This document shows positions 10,876 through 22,199 of a stretch of DNA of 64,000 nt, in pieces. The notes beneath the pieces are model-generated. The model was not told the origin of the DNA, made no database searches, and worked only from the letters and a program-made list of their open reading frames with translations. Source of the DNA: Bolinopsis microptera (Eukaryota > Ctenophora > Tentaculata > Lobata > Bolinopsidae); the NCBI RefSeq assembly GCF_026151205.1, contig NC_087080.1, forward strand, positions 3,141,096 to 3,205,095, written 5' to 3'. The translations under genes and the position numbers were made by a program. Within the stretch, counting starts at the first letter, position 1. The number at the start of each line of letters is the position of its first letter.

Positions 10876-13800
10876 TCAGAAGTCAAAATCGTCCAAATCA
10901 TCCTTGTCGTAGTGGCTATCAAACACTTCAAAGGACTGGAAGTCGACCTTGTACCGGAGAATACCCCCAACTCCACCAAATCCCTTACAGAACTGGGAGC
11001 CTTCTTGTGATTTGTCTGTGATGATCTCCAGCGTTGCACCTGGATGATGCAAGTATCTGTTATTATCACAATAGTCAGATGTTTATTTCGCTTAGTTTAT
11101 TTAGTTAGTTACTTAGGGCAATTAAAAATACTCTCATTATTTAATAAAGAAGCGAAGTACCGAAGGTTTTGTAGTTGTTTGCAAACCACTCTATCAATGC
11201 CATCTTCTCCAACACCTCTAGCTCTACGCCAGCCTGAAAAACAATATTTTGCTAGAACATATCATTTAGTAGTACCTGTAACAATTCTGCCGTTTTCTGA
11301 CAAATGTGGACAATTTTTTAAATTTTCGATTCTTTTATCCAGATTTCGTTTTTAGGTCAAGATCTATCCCTAAAAACCATCAGAAATCATCAGAACCAAT
11401 CACCAGCCGGCCCCTGATATATATGCCTTTTTACAAAAGTGCTTACTTGTATATATAAACACTTTTGTAAAAAGGCATGATTAACGTTACATGCAGATTG
11501 CAGAGCATTATGCATAAGCGGTAATATCATTGATCAGAATCTAATGAACGAATTTGATTGGCTGTGTCTTTGTAAGCTAAGAAAACAAACACGCCAAACC
11601 TACCTACGATATTATAATGACTCTACAACTGTAGATAATCGCTACTTTTACATAGCTCATTAGAAAATTCCGATATTTATAATTTTATTCTTAGATATCA
11701 CTTAACAAACACATGTAATTAAGTAAAGTACGTGTAAAAGTACGTGTAAAAGTACGTGTAAAAGTACGTGTAAAAGTACGCATCAAAGTACTGACGTCCA
11801 TAAAGAGTGTTTTGTCCTGTTCATCGTCAGGTCGAATGTGTATAACACGTTCTTCTTCCGTTTGGTGGTTCTTCAAAGTTATCCTGAGTTTTAAAATTGT
11901 TTAGGATTACGACCATATAATCTATAAGTTTTAAATAGCTCAACAATTTTTTCTCTAAATTCAGCATTAATTTTACATTGTATTAATTTAACATTATATT
12001 GATATAAACCAAATTTCCCATCTCACCGCATAACATCCAGATTTTCCCACACTATCAGAGTTTCTACAGCTCCCATATCGAGGGCCTTCATGGTGTCTTC
12101 TACTCCGAAGCAGTACTTTCCCGTATCTTGTGAGATCTCGTCAAAATATCTGCCTGAAATAAAAAACATGATGAAAACCTAACATGAAATGTGATGCTTA
12201 TTATAACTGCCCAACAAGCTGAGAATGTTGCAACCCGAGAAGGAATTAAAAACTACGTCATCAAAAGTTGTTATCAGTAGCCACCGGCTGAATTCAATAT
12301 GAAATACAACGAAAAATATCCAACTTCTATTAAAACTTCATCACTAGAGTTACTCGAATCTTACCGATAAGTTTTTTCTCCTGAATGAACTTTACATTAG
12401 CTAGACACTCCTGCGATAGTTCTATAGCCTGATTGAAGCCATTCTCTCCACCGTACGAGACGTCCACTAGTTTCAATACCTTGGTTTGTAACCGAGGGTC
12501 GAACATGTCCGAACCGCTCAGCTCGCTCTTAAAATCTGCTGATCCCGCCAAAATTAGTCCAGTTACGTTGGGCTAAGAAAAAGAGGGGATTAGTAAGAAC
12601 AACTAGCTCACAGAAGGAAACCAAATAATCACATTTTTTAAAAGTAATGCTAAACAATGACCAACAATTTCAGCAGACAATACCTTGTCGTTTGCTATGA
12701 ACAGACCCACGGCAGTTTCGGCCACTTTTCTGACGTAGTTGTGCCTTTTTTCCATACGGAGTCGAGCGAAACGGAGAGCGGACTGACCACCTCTTCCTGA
12801 GGAAATATAATATTAAATATTATAAATAATCTGAGAAAGCGGTACATTACAGTGTGGGGAGACTTTTAATGTACAGCTCACAAACGTAACTAAACAATTA
12901 AACTATTAACTAATAATACTGAAACAATTAAAATATTCACAAAATCATCAACTAACTAATTAACAAACTGCAATACACTTACCGTGTTTCTTAGGCAAGT
13001 CAACTGTGAACTTCTGGAGAACATTCCTGGTATTACCACAGAGTGTACCAAACAAACAACCGTTACCGTCCATAACTATGAACCCAAATCTGAAATAGTA
13101 TTATATTTTATAACACCGGCTTAATTGAATATCTAATTGATTTAAGAACTGAAGTGGGGGCCAGGGGGGGGGGGGGGGGGGTGGTTTTGGCCGGGGTAAC
13201 TGAAAGACAACAGAATAATCAACAACCTGTTAGATTGATTATACCGATTCTAAAAGGGATTTTTATTTATCAAACGCATTCAATACTCCGCACAATTTCA
13301 TGACATACACTTGTTATAAAATTAACAAAGAAAGAGATAAGAAATACCTGTTATCATCGGCTAGGAGAGCGTCCAGGGCCTCCGTGTGGAACTTGTTATC
13401 ACACAAGTACAGAGATGTATTGATCGGTTTAAAGGGCTCGAAGTCAATGTTAACCTTTTTTTCTTTTCCTTCGTCTGTGATGATGGTACCACAGTACACT
13501 ACCAATCCCTTTGGAGGCACTGAAACATGAGAATTTAGTCAGATGTTCTTAAATCTGATATTGTTTTCGATTAAAGAGCGGTCCATGACCACTGGAAGGT
13601 TCTGCACACTTTCCATTATAACTTAGAATGATCAAGATTCTTTAAAGATGTAAAAGCATCCGATAGATTACCTCATGTAACTCTCAAATAAACAAATCTA
13701 AATAACAATGAGTTTTAGTGATAAACTGAATACAATAGTCACCTCTGTTGTAGAGCTTTATTCTGTGTTGTACAGAAGTTATAGCTCCCAAAACGGAAAG

Positions 13801-14832
13801 CCTGCGGAGTAAATCATTATAATTACAGTCTGTTATCTGTTAGTGTTACAAACCGGAACTGTTACATACTGTTACAGTGTTACAGTCTATAACAATCTGT
13901 TACAGTCTTTAACAGTCTGCTACAGACTGTGACAGACTGTAGTTCTCGTTAGAAAAATTATAGTACACTTTTTGCAACAATCCAAACACTTATACAAAAT
14001 CAAAGTTACAACTTCTAGCATATGTTGTAAGATGGTAACGAGCACCTCTACATATTCCTTCTCAAAAAATAAATTCTAATTGCTTGTTAGTTAATGGAAA
14101 CTAAAGAAGGGGAAATGTATTAATTCAGATTTCCGAGATTCTATGATATAAATTATAAACTAATATAGCAGCTAGCTCTAAGATATTGATAGTAACCTAG
14201 TAACCAGATAGTAACCTAGTAACCAGATTCAGATTTATAAGCTTTACCTGTTTACACGTGACTTAATGTTAGCCGCCGTTCCGTACTCTTCTGCTAGCAG
14301 TTTGCTAACTCTAGCTATTTGATCTTTAGGTGGGATAATGAGAGAGATCATACTGGTTCCGTTACTGAAATTAAAAGTCTTATTTTTCAGCAGATTCAGT
14401 TGCTTGCATTCTTTAACATTAGACCTGAGCAGTCCTCGAGTAGATTATTACAAAGAGGTAACCAGAAAATAATTGGTGCAGCAAACATGTGCTTATATAA
14501 TGTATTGTATATATTTATTATTTATTCATCATGATATTAAAACATTAAAATTGACATTTGATAGTAATGATTGCAAAAAGTTGTTAAAGCCATAATTTAC
14601 AATTATACGATCTATTACATATTGAAAACTAGTTTAAATTATTTGAACATTTAACGTAATGCATGAGTTCAGGAAATACAAAAAAGCACATTTAAAACTT
14701 TATTATATAGTGATTTAACAAGCAAGAGTTAAGCTCATAATAGAATTACCCTCTAGCGGCCTCCAGACTTTTGATTAGTTTCTTGATCTTCCATATTTCA
14801 ACATTTCGGTCAGTTGAATCGTCACCAGACAT
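10876..14832 (-). CDS. ETF1: Eukaryotic peptide chain release factor subunit 1 (eRF1), 11 exons, complete
   Basis: eRF1 recognises all three stop codons in the ribosomal A site and triggers peptide release with eRF3. Exons (minus strand): 14750-14832, 14248-14364, 13743-13801, 13348-13519, 12983-13089, 12684-12796, 12365-12572, 12027-12153, 11796-11883, 11161-11233, 10876-11039. All introns are GT-AG, phases match throughout, and the sum is 1311 nt, giving 436 aa against 437 in human. Hallmarks are intact: NIKS at residues 60-63 and YLCDNKF near 124-130 (stop-codon decoding), and GGQ at 182-184 (peptidyl-tRNA hydrolysis). The C-terminal domain (from ~270) ends acidic with DDLDDFDF, as in other eRF1s. 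Nothing suggests loss of function or reassigned stop codons. Introns carry several repeats (a hairpin at 11423, a 12-bp minisatellite at 11726, an 18-nt G tract at 13164). Confidence 0.98.
11423..11478. repeat. 19-bp perfect inverted repeat in an eRF1 intron
   Basis: ATGCCTTTTTACAAAAGTG at 11423-11441 faces its exact inverse complement at 11460-11478 across an 18-nt loop. It lies in the intron between exons 9 and 10 of eRF1. It could be a tiny MITE or a structured intronic hairpin. Confidence 0.85.
11726..11780. repeat. 12-bp minisatellite beside an eRF1 5' splice site
   Basis: Four to five copies of AGTACGTGTAAA. On the coding strand the unit is GTACTTTTACAC and the array starts a few bases inside the intron after the exon-9 donor (GTCAGTACTTT at 11795). 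Confidence 0.85.
13164..13181. repeat. 18-nt poly-G tract
   Basis: Uninterrupted G run in the eRF1 intron between exons 4 and 5, embedded in GGGGGCCA...TGGTTTTGGCCGGGG. No inverted arms were seen around it, unlike the tracts at 3327, 5975 and 9813. Confidence 0.9.
13840..13945. repeat. Degenerate TTACAGTCTG-type minisatellite
   Basis: Repeated (G)TTACAGTCT(G) motifs in the intron between exons 2 and 3 of eRF1, spaced irregularly by about 10-20 bp. Confidence 0.7.
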
Positions 14833-15399
14833 CCTTGCCTAAATGTGGTTTAGAATAAGATAAAATGCAAATTTTGATAAGAGACTTTATATTTCTATAT
14901 TTTAGGTGGTTGTTCGGTTGAAAAGGGTATTTATAGATGAGTATGAACATTGACCAGGTGTTCGTATTGAAAGGTTTTATCATTATTTCATTCTAAAAAG
15001 GCTGATTTTTAAATTTCAAATGCTCTGAGCAATTAGATTGCAGGAGTAGTTGAAACACAGATAGAGCTTTGAAATTGAATGAAATGACGAGCTAATTACA
15101 ATAAATCCGGGTTTATTACATTATACTGCACTGCTTGGCTCAACATGAAAAATCACCTAGATTTACAATAAAACCAATACCACATATTTAAAGTGATGAC
15201 TTGATTGCTTGGAACAGTTCCAGCAGTCTTTTATTAACTGAACAATGGATAAAGAAATTTCCTATAATTTACAATAAGTCTTGCAATTCTACTGTCTAGC
15301 CTATTCTCCATAAGGTATAATCTAACCAATCTTTTCCTAAATTAGTGGTAGCAAAGATCTATTTCTAGAGTTCTAAAGATTTTTTTCCAAACCACAAAC
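14833..15399. other. eRF1 5' flank
   Basis: Upstream region of the minus-strand eRF1 gene; it should hold the 5' UTR and promoter, but no TATA box or initiator can be singled out. No other gene seen. Confidence 0.4.
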
Positions 15400-16060
15400 A
15401 GATAAAATAAATAAATAAATTTTAACATTTATTACACGCTTCGACATTAAAATATACCCAACAAAGAAATACATTTAAGTAATTAAAGCGAGACTTAGTG
15501 TTGAAATACCAAGATTATGGACTTTTTATCAGTTCAGATTTTATGGACAAATATTTGTATGAAGTTCCCAAAATTATGCACTTTCATATCAGTTCAGACT
15601 TTATGGACAAATATTAGAAATATTATCAAAAGCTAGGTGGAAATAAAACGTCTTTAGCGTATTTTTAAAACATTCTACAGATGATAATGATCTCACTGAG
15701 TAGGGTAGTTCATTCCAAATTTTTGGTCCACAAAACATAAATGCAGCATCCGTTCGTCTGAAATGAGGAGCAGGAGGAACTTTCAACAAATAAAAGTCAT
15801 CATCTAGTCTGGAACTTTGTCTTCGTACTTCCCTTAGATTGATGTGTCCTTGTAAGTACTGAGGGGCTATGTTATTAAGACACTTGAAGACCAGAAGTGA
15901 TATTTTGAACTTGATTCTGAACCAAACAGGTAAAAAGTGGAGCTTTTTGAGGTAAGGCATGATAGGTTCACGTATCTTTTTTCCGTAAAGACCAAAGACA
16001 GATGGTACCATTTTGACGGAACCCAAAATGACCGCTGAGTTATTCGAGTTCTGCACGCCT
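15400..16060 (-). pseudogene. 5'-truncated LINE fragment (ORF2 C-terminus)
   Basis: A 151-codon frame (15601-16056) resembles the C-terminal tail of LINE ORF2 proteins: RIKFKISLLVFKCLNNIAPQ (the family's FKxLxxxAPxYL block), then RTDAAFMFCGPKIWNELPYS (the xFGPxxWNxLP block) and SVECFKNTLKTFYF. Downstream on the minus strand an (ATTT)n tract at 15401-15420 looks like the 3' tail. The RT and endonuclease are missing, as is usual for a 5'-truncated insertion. It is a different family from the LINE at 16.9 kb. Confidence 0.75.
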
Positions 16061-16891
16061 ACAATAAAAACACACCACTTTTCAATCTTGGATGCAAGCT
16101 GGAATAACCGTCATGGGGAAATATCGTGAGGAAAATGTATTGTATGCAGTGTGATTACGGGAAAATTCTTTTTAATATAAAAAATTATATTTTTTGAAAA
16201 ATATGGGTCTTATAACAGGGGCCATAGCAAACATTCTTTATGACTTATGATTTGACTAAATTATGATTTGACTACATTTTTTCAGTAAGGAAAATTCTGG
16301 GGTACTTTCTTGCTATGCATCGTTTTAGATGCCTGTTGCATTTTTGCTCTACTAAGATAAAAACATCATAGGGAATAAGTAATTAGGTTTAAATATGAGA
16401 TGGCAAAACGTTGCACCAGTGTCTGCAGAAGTCTGCTCCTTTGCTATATATACACCACACCCTTTCTGTAAGGCAACTATTTTGCTGCGTGTGATGGCAG
16501 TCATGTGATATATACGTCATGTGATATAACACGCACGTATAAACCTGCATTTTGAGGGTTGAGGATGATACAACATTAAGTGCTTCATTTATTTAACGTG
16601 GATCTGGGCCCCCTATAGCTGAAGTTTTAAATGTGCAGCGTATATCTTTGATTGGCACATTAATTTTTTTAAGATGCTGGATTTCTATAATAAGGATTTT
16701 AAATTATAACGTTATTTACAATTATCTAAATTTTAATGTCGAAAGTTTCTCTCTGTCTAACCAGCCACATGCAAATTGGATAAGAAATAGGAAGTTGCAT
16801 GTGCTACACCTGCAAATCTGTTTTTGTTTTGCGTCAAATTTCTCTCTCTTCGTTTTAACACTAACAGTACTGCACCCCTTGTACTTGTAAC
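16061..16891. other. AT-rich region upstream of the LINE ORFs
   Basis: Probably includes the 5' UTR of the downstream LINE, but its 5' boundary is not marked by any repeat I can see. No gene. Confidence 0.4.
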
Positions 16892-17971
16892 TTGATGCCC
16901 GACCATATAGCCAAGGCTCAGACGGCCTACACTGAAATTTCCGATATATTGGATAGTTTCCCGACTATAAATAAAAGCAACAGATCGAAGGAAGACAGTC
17001 AAAAGGCGTTTGATAATTCAAAGCTGAAGATTTTCAACCTCATGAAGTCAAGCATTCTGCCTGTTATCACTGATAAGGGTGCTACATCATACACTTACAT
17101 TGTAAAGGAGAATGTGCGAGCATCGGCTGAGATCAAAGATTTGCAGCTCATAATCAGAGAGTTGCAAACGGAAAACAAGAGCTTGAATGCCCGAGCAGAT
17201 ACGCTAATTGGGACCTATAGTGACGTTGTTGGTGAAGTCAAGACTGTTTTGGAAAACTGGAAGCAAGATCTTGATGTATCAGGTATAGATATGAAGAAAG
17301 AAGTGAAGCAGGTCGTTAAAGAACACCTGAAAGAGATTATGACTGAAACTGTCTCCACGATAGTCAAAACAGACAAAATGACAAAAACATTTGCTGACGT
17401 TGTGAAGAATACAGAAAGTATCATTGGCCGCGAGACGAAGAAATGTTTCGAGAACAGTTTAGCATCTGCGCTTAAGGAAAGCCAGTCTGAGATTGTATCT
17501 CAGACCACAGCTCGACAGGAAGCTGATGTGTTCGACAAAGAGAAGCGTATCAGGAACGTCGTGATCACTACTGTTCCCGAGAGCTCACTAACAGAGATAA
17601 AGGACAGGATCGCAGCCGATAAGCTGATAGCTGCCACGGTTCTAGATGTCACAACCGACCAGATAGAACGCTGCTACAGAGCTGGTCCCCCTCTCGGGTC
17701 TGGCTCTAATAAGGAAAGAACAAAGCCACGACCCCTTGTTGTTGTGCTTGCGCACCGGATCTTGCCCGTAGCAAGCACAAGTACGGAAATGGCTGCAAGG
17801 TTCTCAAGGATGGTGAGGACTACTGGATAAATCCAGACTTATCCCAGGCTGAAAGAAGGGCGAACTACGAGGCGCGGCAAAAAAGACGGGAGCGGACGAA
17901 GGACAGTGGTTCCAAGGGACTATTGACAGGTGGTACGGAATCGGAAAACTCCGGCAACGTTGCGACCTATT
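16892..17971 (+). pseudogene. LINE ORF1 (coiled coil plus RRM-like region), one frameshift
   Basis: Open for 312 codons to 17830. Residues ~60-110 have heptad-like ELQIIxxLxxE composition consistent with the coiled coil of LINE ORF1 proteins. The region from ~210 (RNVVITTVPESS...) resembles the RRM-like part of CR1-type ORF1s. Around 17745-17755 the natural continuation moves to another frame: KHKYGNGCKVLKDGEDYW and the basic tail AERRANYEARQKRRERTK run on to a stop at 17969-17971. Either one base has been gained or lost, or programmed frameshifting is used; the simple reading is an inactivating indel. Confidence 0.65.
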
Positions 17972-18050
17972 AGCTGTCTCTAGTTATAACTCTAAACTAA
18001 GAAACAATGCTAGTCATTTTCTGAAAGTTTTTTATTCAAATGCAAATGAC

Positions 18051-20975
18051 TTGAAGAATAAAATCAGTGAACTGCAAATTGTAGCCGAATCCAGCGACTG
18101 CAAGGTTTTGGGAATTACAGAAACAATGTTCAGTGCAGATGTGTATGATGCAGAGGTAGCATTAGCGAACTTTAGGCTGTATAGAGTAGATCGATTAACG
18201 GGGAAAGGTGGTGGTTCTTGTATATATGTGCATGATTCTATCCAATCTCACAATGTAACAATAAATGTACCTGATTGCATATGTGTCATGCTAAATTCTG
18301 ATTGTATTGATATTGCATTATTTGTTATATACCGATCCCCTTCATTAACAATCGATAAGTGTCAATCAATGTTATCTAATCTGTCCGTAGCGATTGAAAA
18401 TCTAGCCCCTAATACCGAACTAATCATGATGGGAGATTTCAATCTTCCTGATGTTGTGTGGGATTTAGGTGTAGTTAAATGTCCGAATAATTCAATTAAT
18501 CAAAAATTCCTGATTCAACAGTGCTATCTTGATTTTTTCGCAAAACATGATCTCAGTTGGGTTATCGGAGACGATGTTAAAACTCGCAGAAGGAAGGTTT
18601 TAACAACAGTGCAATCGTCAACTCTTGACAATGTTATGACTTCAGACCCCGCCATATTTCAGGAAGTTCAAATAACCGCACCGCTGGGAAAATCAGACCA
18701 TGTGGGAATTATCAGTAAGTGGTCAATTGCTAACCATGATGAGTATGTGACTCAACAGAAGAAAAATTGGTCAAAAGCAAACAAAGATCTAATCATTGAT
18801 ACAGCAGGGCCGCTGCAATGGAGTGCCAATCATGACTTGACTATTGAAGAGCACTGGAATCTGATCCAGGCCAATGCCAACACCATTGCTGAAGCTGTTC
18901 CAGTCGTCAAATTGAGGATAAATCGTGCAGGTGCAATAAAATCACGATCGGTCTGGGACAAACCATGTCTAATCAAGGCACGGAAGCTAAAAGAAAAACT
19001 GTGGTCTATTTTTGAAAACGACCCGACATCAAAAAACCTGAATCATGCACTACATCAGCAGAGTGCTTACGAGAAGAAGCAACAGCAGCTCATGATATGC
19101 TATGAGAATAAAGCAGCAGCCCAGCTAAAAATAAATCCAAAAGCTTTCTACAGCTATATGAACTCCAAGCGCAAGATTAGGGCTGCAATATCTGGAATCA
19201 GAGATGCTAGTGGGGATGAACTCCACTCAGCACATGATATGGCTAACCAACTTGGGATTTTCTTTGAGAGCACGTTTGTAAAGGAGGATCAGGCCTCAAT
19301 ACCTGACCCACTACCCGGAGACAGCGCAAAGGAGACGATTCCTGACCTGAAATTCAATACAAGTGAAGTTCAAGATCAACTTCGTAAAGTTAAGATCTGG
19401 AAGTCCGTTGGACCTGATGATATACACCCCAAGCTTTTGAAAACACTAGCCGAAAACAAACAGTTTGCTGATTCAGTCACAGCACTGTTCCAAAAATGCT
19501 ACAACGAGGGAAAGATTCCCGAAATCTGGAAGCAGGCAAATGTCACTGCATTGCATAAAAAGGGGGATAAATCCCAAGCCAGCAATTATCGCCCTATTAG
19601 CCTAACGTGCGTTCTTTCCAAGATCTTTGAGAGGTTTTTAAGGAACCATATTCTAGCTCACGTATCCCCCATGATTGTGAATGAACAACACGGTTTCCTA
19701 CCAAAAAGATCCTGCGTCTCGAACCTACTGGAATGTATGGACATTGTCAGTGAGATACTAGAGAAGGACGGGTCAGCTGATATACTGTATCTCGATTTTC
19801 AGAAGGCTTTCGATTCTGTACCACACAAACGATTGCTGAGAAAATTACAATCCTTTGGAATATCTGGCAACACCCTTGCAGTCGTGGAAGACTTTCTAAC
19901 AGGAAGAACATTTCGCGTCAGGGTTGGATCATCATTTTCTAGAGTGTTTGCTGTAACATCTGGGGTCCCTCAAGGAACCGTGCTGGGCCCCCTGCTCTTC
20001 CTGCTCTTCATAAATGATCTCCCTGATGGAATTGAGAGCTTCGTATCACTCTTTGCGGACGATCTTAAGCTAGTAACGAGCACAGCTAAGCACAGTGTTG
20101 CACAAGATGATATACTGAAACTCAATGCGTGGGAGAAGGAATGGCTCCTAAGATTCAATGTGAAGGATGGCAAGTGTAAGGTACTACATATTGGGCGTAA
20201 CAATCCAATGCACGAGTACTTCATGAATGGGGAACGCCTCCCACAAGTGAAGACAGAAAAGGATCTTGGAGTTCTAACTACCAGAAACCTGGACTGGAGT
20301 GATCATATAGATAAGTCCGTGAAAAAAGCAAAGTCTGTTATAGGCTGGATCAAACGAAGTTTGATCTGCCGTAACAAATTTGTTATGCTAAATGTCTACA
20401 GAACTCTAGTTCGACCTCACATCGAATACGCTGTGCAAGTGTGGAATCTACCAGCAGAGCACGGAAACTGGAGGACTATTAAGAAGATAGAAGACGTTCA
20501 GAGAGAATTTACACGAATAATCGACGGGATTGGTATCCTACCATACGATGAGAGACTGAGAATCCTCCAGTTAACAACACTACTGGAGCGCCGTATGAGG
20601 GGTGATCTTATTGAAACCTTTAAAATAACGACGGGTAAAGTGGACTATGGACAAGATCTTTTCAGGATATCACGTAGCGGTACCAAGATCCTAAAAGATA
20701 AAAGAGGAAATCAGGTCCTCAGTAACCGTGTTGCCAATTACTGGAACAAAGTACCAAGTTCGGTTAAAGAAGCCAGTTCAGTAGACGCATTCAAAGCTCG
20801 ACTTCAATGTTATAAAAATGAACTGATAGCGAGTGGAGCATCGTCAAAGGGTCACTTCTGGGATCTCAGCGAAACCTTGATGTCAAAAATAAATACATGT
20901 GAGCATGATTCATATGCACATTTCATGTCTAATAACCCATTGATTGCTAAATACCGAGGAATCAATGTTTCTTGA
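18051..20975 (+). CDS. LINE ORF2: AP-endonuclease and reverse transcriptase
   Basis: The enzyme nicks target DNA and copies element RNA at the nick. Order: exonuclease-endonuclease-phosphatase domain at ~1-230 (GITET, MGDFNLPDVVWD, catalytic SDHVGII), a linker with VGPDDIHPKLLK at ~460, and the reverse transcriptase at ~440-720 with LYLDFQKAFDSVPH, the SGVPQGTVLGPLLF block and FADD as the catalytic YxDD box. A C-terminal region (RTLVRPHIEYAVQVW, NYWNKVPSSV) is as in CR1-like elements. The ATG at 18051 follows at least 100 nt of open, ATG-free frame that overlaps the end of ORF1 (which stops at 17971). Translation may therefore begin by reinitiation or at a non-AUG upstream. No stop or shift is present. 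Confidence 0.93.
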   Translation: MKNKISELQIVAESSDCKVLGITETMFSADVYDAEVALANFRLYRVDRLTGKGGGSCIYVHDSIQSHNVTINVPDCICVMLNSDCIDIALFVIYRSPSLTIDKCQSMLSNLSVAIENLAPNTELIMMGDFNLPDVVWDLGVVKCPNNSINQKFLIQQCYLDFFAKHDLSWVIGDDVKTRRRKVLTTVQSSTLDNVMTSDPAIFQEVQITAPLGKSDHVGIISKWSIANHDEYVTQQKKNWSKANKDLIIDTAGPLQWSANHDLTIEEHWNLIQANANTIAEAVPVVKLRINRAGAIKSRSVWDKPCLIKARKLKEKLWSIFENDPTSKNLNHALHQQSAYEKKQQQLMICYENKAAAQLKINPKAFYSYMNSKRKIRAAISGIRDASGDELHSAHDMANQLGIFFESTFVKEDQASIPDPLPGDSAKETIPDLKFNTSEVQDQLRKVKIWKSVGPDDIHPKLLKTLAENKQFADSVTALFQKCYNEGKIPEIWKQANVTALHKKGDKSQASNYRPISLTCVLSKIFERFLRNHILAHVSPMIVNEQHGFLPKRSCVSNLLECMDIVSEILEKDGSADILYLDFQKAFDSVPHKRLLRKLQSFGISGNTLAVVEDFLTGRTFRVRVGSSFSRVFAVTSGVPQGTVLGPLLFLLFINDLPDGIESFVSLFADDLKLVTSTAKHSVAQDDILKLNAWEKEWLLRFNVKDGKCKVLHIGRNNPMHEYFMNGERLPQVKTEKDLGVLTTRNLDWSDHIDKSVKKAKSVIGWIKRSLICRNKFVMLNVYRTLVRPHIEYAVQVWNLPAEHGNWRTIKKIEDVQREFTRIIDGIGILPYDERLRILQLTTLLERRMRGDLIETFKITTGKVDYGQDLFRISRSGTKILKDKRGNQVLSNRVANYWNKVPSSVKEASSVDAFKARLQCYKNELIASGASSKGHFWDLSETLMSKINTCEHDSYAHFMSNNPLIAKYRGINVS

Positions 20976-21179
20976 TTGTTAAATTCAGAACTACATGTTA
21001 ACGTCCTAAAAATAATTAATCATTAAATGTTCCGGATAGGAACATTTTTCTTTTTGATAATATTGTGCGAACTGCAATAGCGTAGAGTGCAGTTGGGTTT
21101 CAAGTTTTGTCGAGATGGCCATGTGGCCATAATCCTATTATTATTATTATTATAAGGATTTGCGAGTGACATTTTGATC

Positions 21180-22040
21180 GGTTTTGTGGTTATTAAGTTG
21201 TGTTCAGTGCAAGCAACAGGGTGGCCCAGAAGTAACTGCCCCCAACTCCCAAAATTTCAAGTTGGTTGTTCAAAATTTAACCGAGTTATGACCCTTTTAA
21301 GATATTGCAGATACGTGATCTTCGCAATTAATCAGTGATATTTTCACTCAATCAATGTATCAGTGTACATATTGGAAAGTTTATGTGTATTTATTATGTA
21401 TTTTGTATTGAAAATAGTCTCAGATTTGTGTAATGATTGTTTACTGATGAAATTTAAATTTTGTTTTACTTAAAAATGTTGTTTTACTTTTACTTACTGG
21501 ACTATGTGATATACAATTTTTGCAGTTGTTTCTGTTGTATTTCTTCCCTTGCTCTGCAAGCCCTGTTTCTTGTATAAACACTGTGTTTAGTATATTGTAT
21601 GTTCTTGTATTGATTGTAGTATAATTTGTGGGTCAGATTTCGGTAATAAGTGTTTGCTGAATTACTGTATTATACATTCTGTGGCCAGTTCTAGTGAGTC
21701 CCATCTCTTGCCCTGCAAGCCCCGTTTCTTGTTTATACAACATATTATGTTTACGTAATAAACATTTATTGTAGTGTAGGATTGTTAGAATCTCTATTTG
21801 CTAAGTCATATAATATACACTTTGTGATTGTTCCTCCCGTTTTTCTTCCCTTGCGTTGCAACCCCTGTCTCTTGTAAAAACAACCTCTTTTGTAGATACA
21901 CAGTCTCTACGCCTTTATCCTCTGGTCCCTACACCCTAGGGTCAGCTGACTCCGGGCCAGAGAAAAATGACCGATTGCCAGGGTTTAATGACTAGGCAGT
22001 TGAGACCTCTTATTGAGACCAAATATAATAATAATATCCT
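21180..22040. mobile_element. Non-coding 3' part of another retroelement, with a thrice-repeated motif
   Basis: A CAGGGTGGCCCAGAAGTAAC start at 21219 resembles mariner-type MITE ends. The segment 21540-21900 repeats TCCCTTGCTCTGCAAGCCC/GTTTCTTGTATAAAC about every 150 bp (near 21546, 21709, 21847). The stretch ends with (ATA)n at 22024-22036 after TTGAGACCTCTTATTGAGAC, which looks like a LINE 3' terminus. No coding capacity. Boundaries and class are tentative. Confidence 0.45.
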
Positions 22041-22199
22041 AAGAAGATTTTAGATTTTTTTAGAACGTTTCGAACAGTATACAGATAATTTCAGCAATGG
22101 TAATTATCTAACTGTAAAGATATAGACACTCTCGAAAAATTAATAAACCTATACAATAAATTAAATGTGATGAAAATGGAACAAATTTTTAAAAATAAT

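Larger units (their letters stand above)
16892..21152 (+). mobile_element. CR1/Jockey-like LINE, nearly full length
   Basis: Two overlapping ORFs followed by a short 3' UTR that ends in (ATT)n at about 21132-21152, the kind of microsatellite tail seen in CR1/L2-type elements. ORF2 is uninterrupted over 974 codons, so the insertion is young. The 5' limit is uncertain and may lie up to several hundred bp upstream of 16892. Confidence 0.85.

Noticed and set aside
10848-11069. 73-codon minus-strand frame over the last eRF1 exon
   Set aside because: Out-of-frame shadow; the real frame ends ...DDLDDFDF with stop at 10876-10878.
11691-11876. Frame with a TFTRTFTR peptide repeat
   Set aside because: This is eRF1 exon 9 read through its donor into the 12-bp intronic minisatellite.
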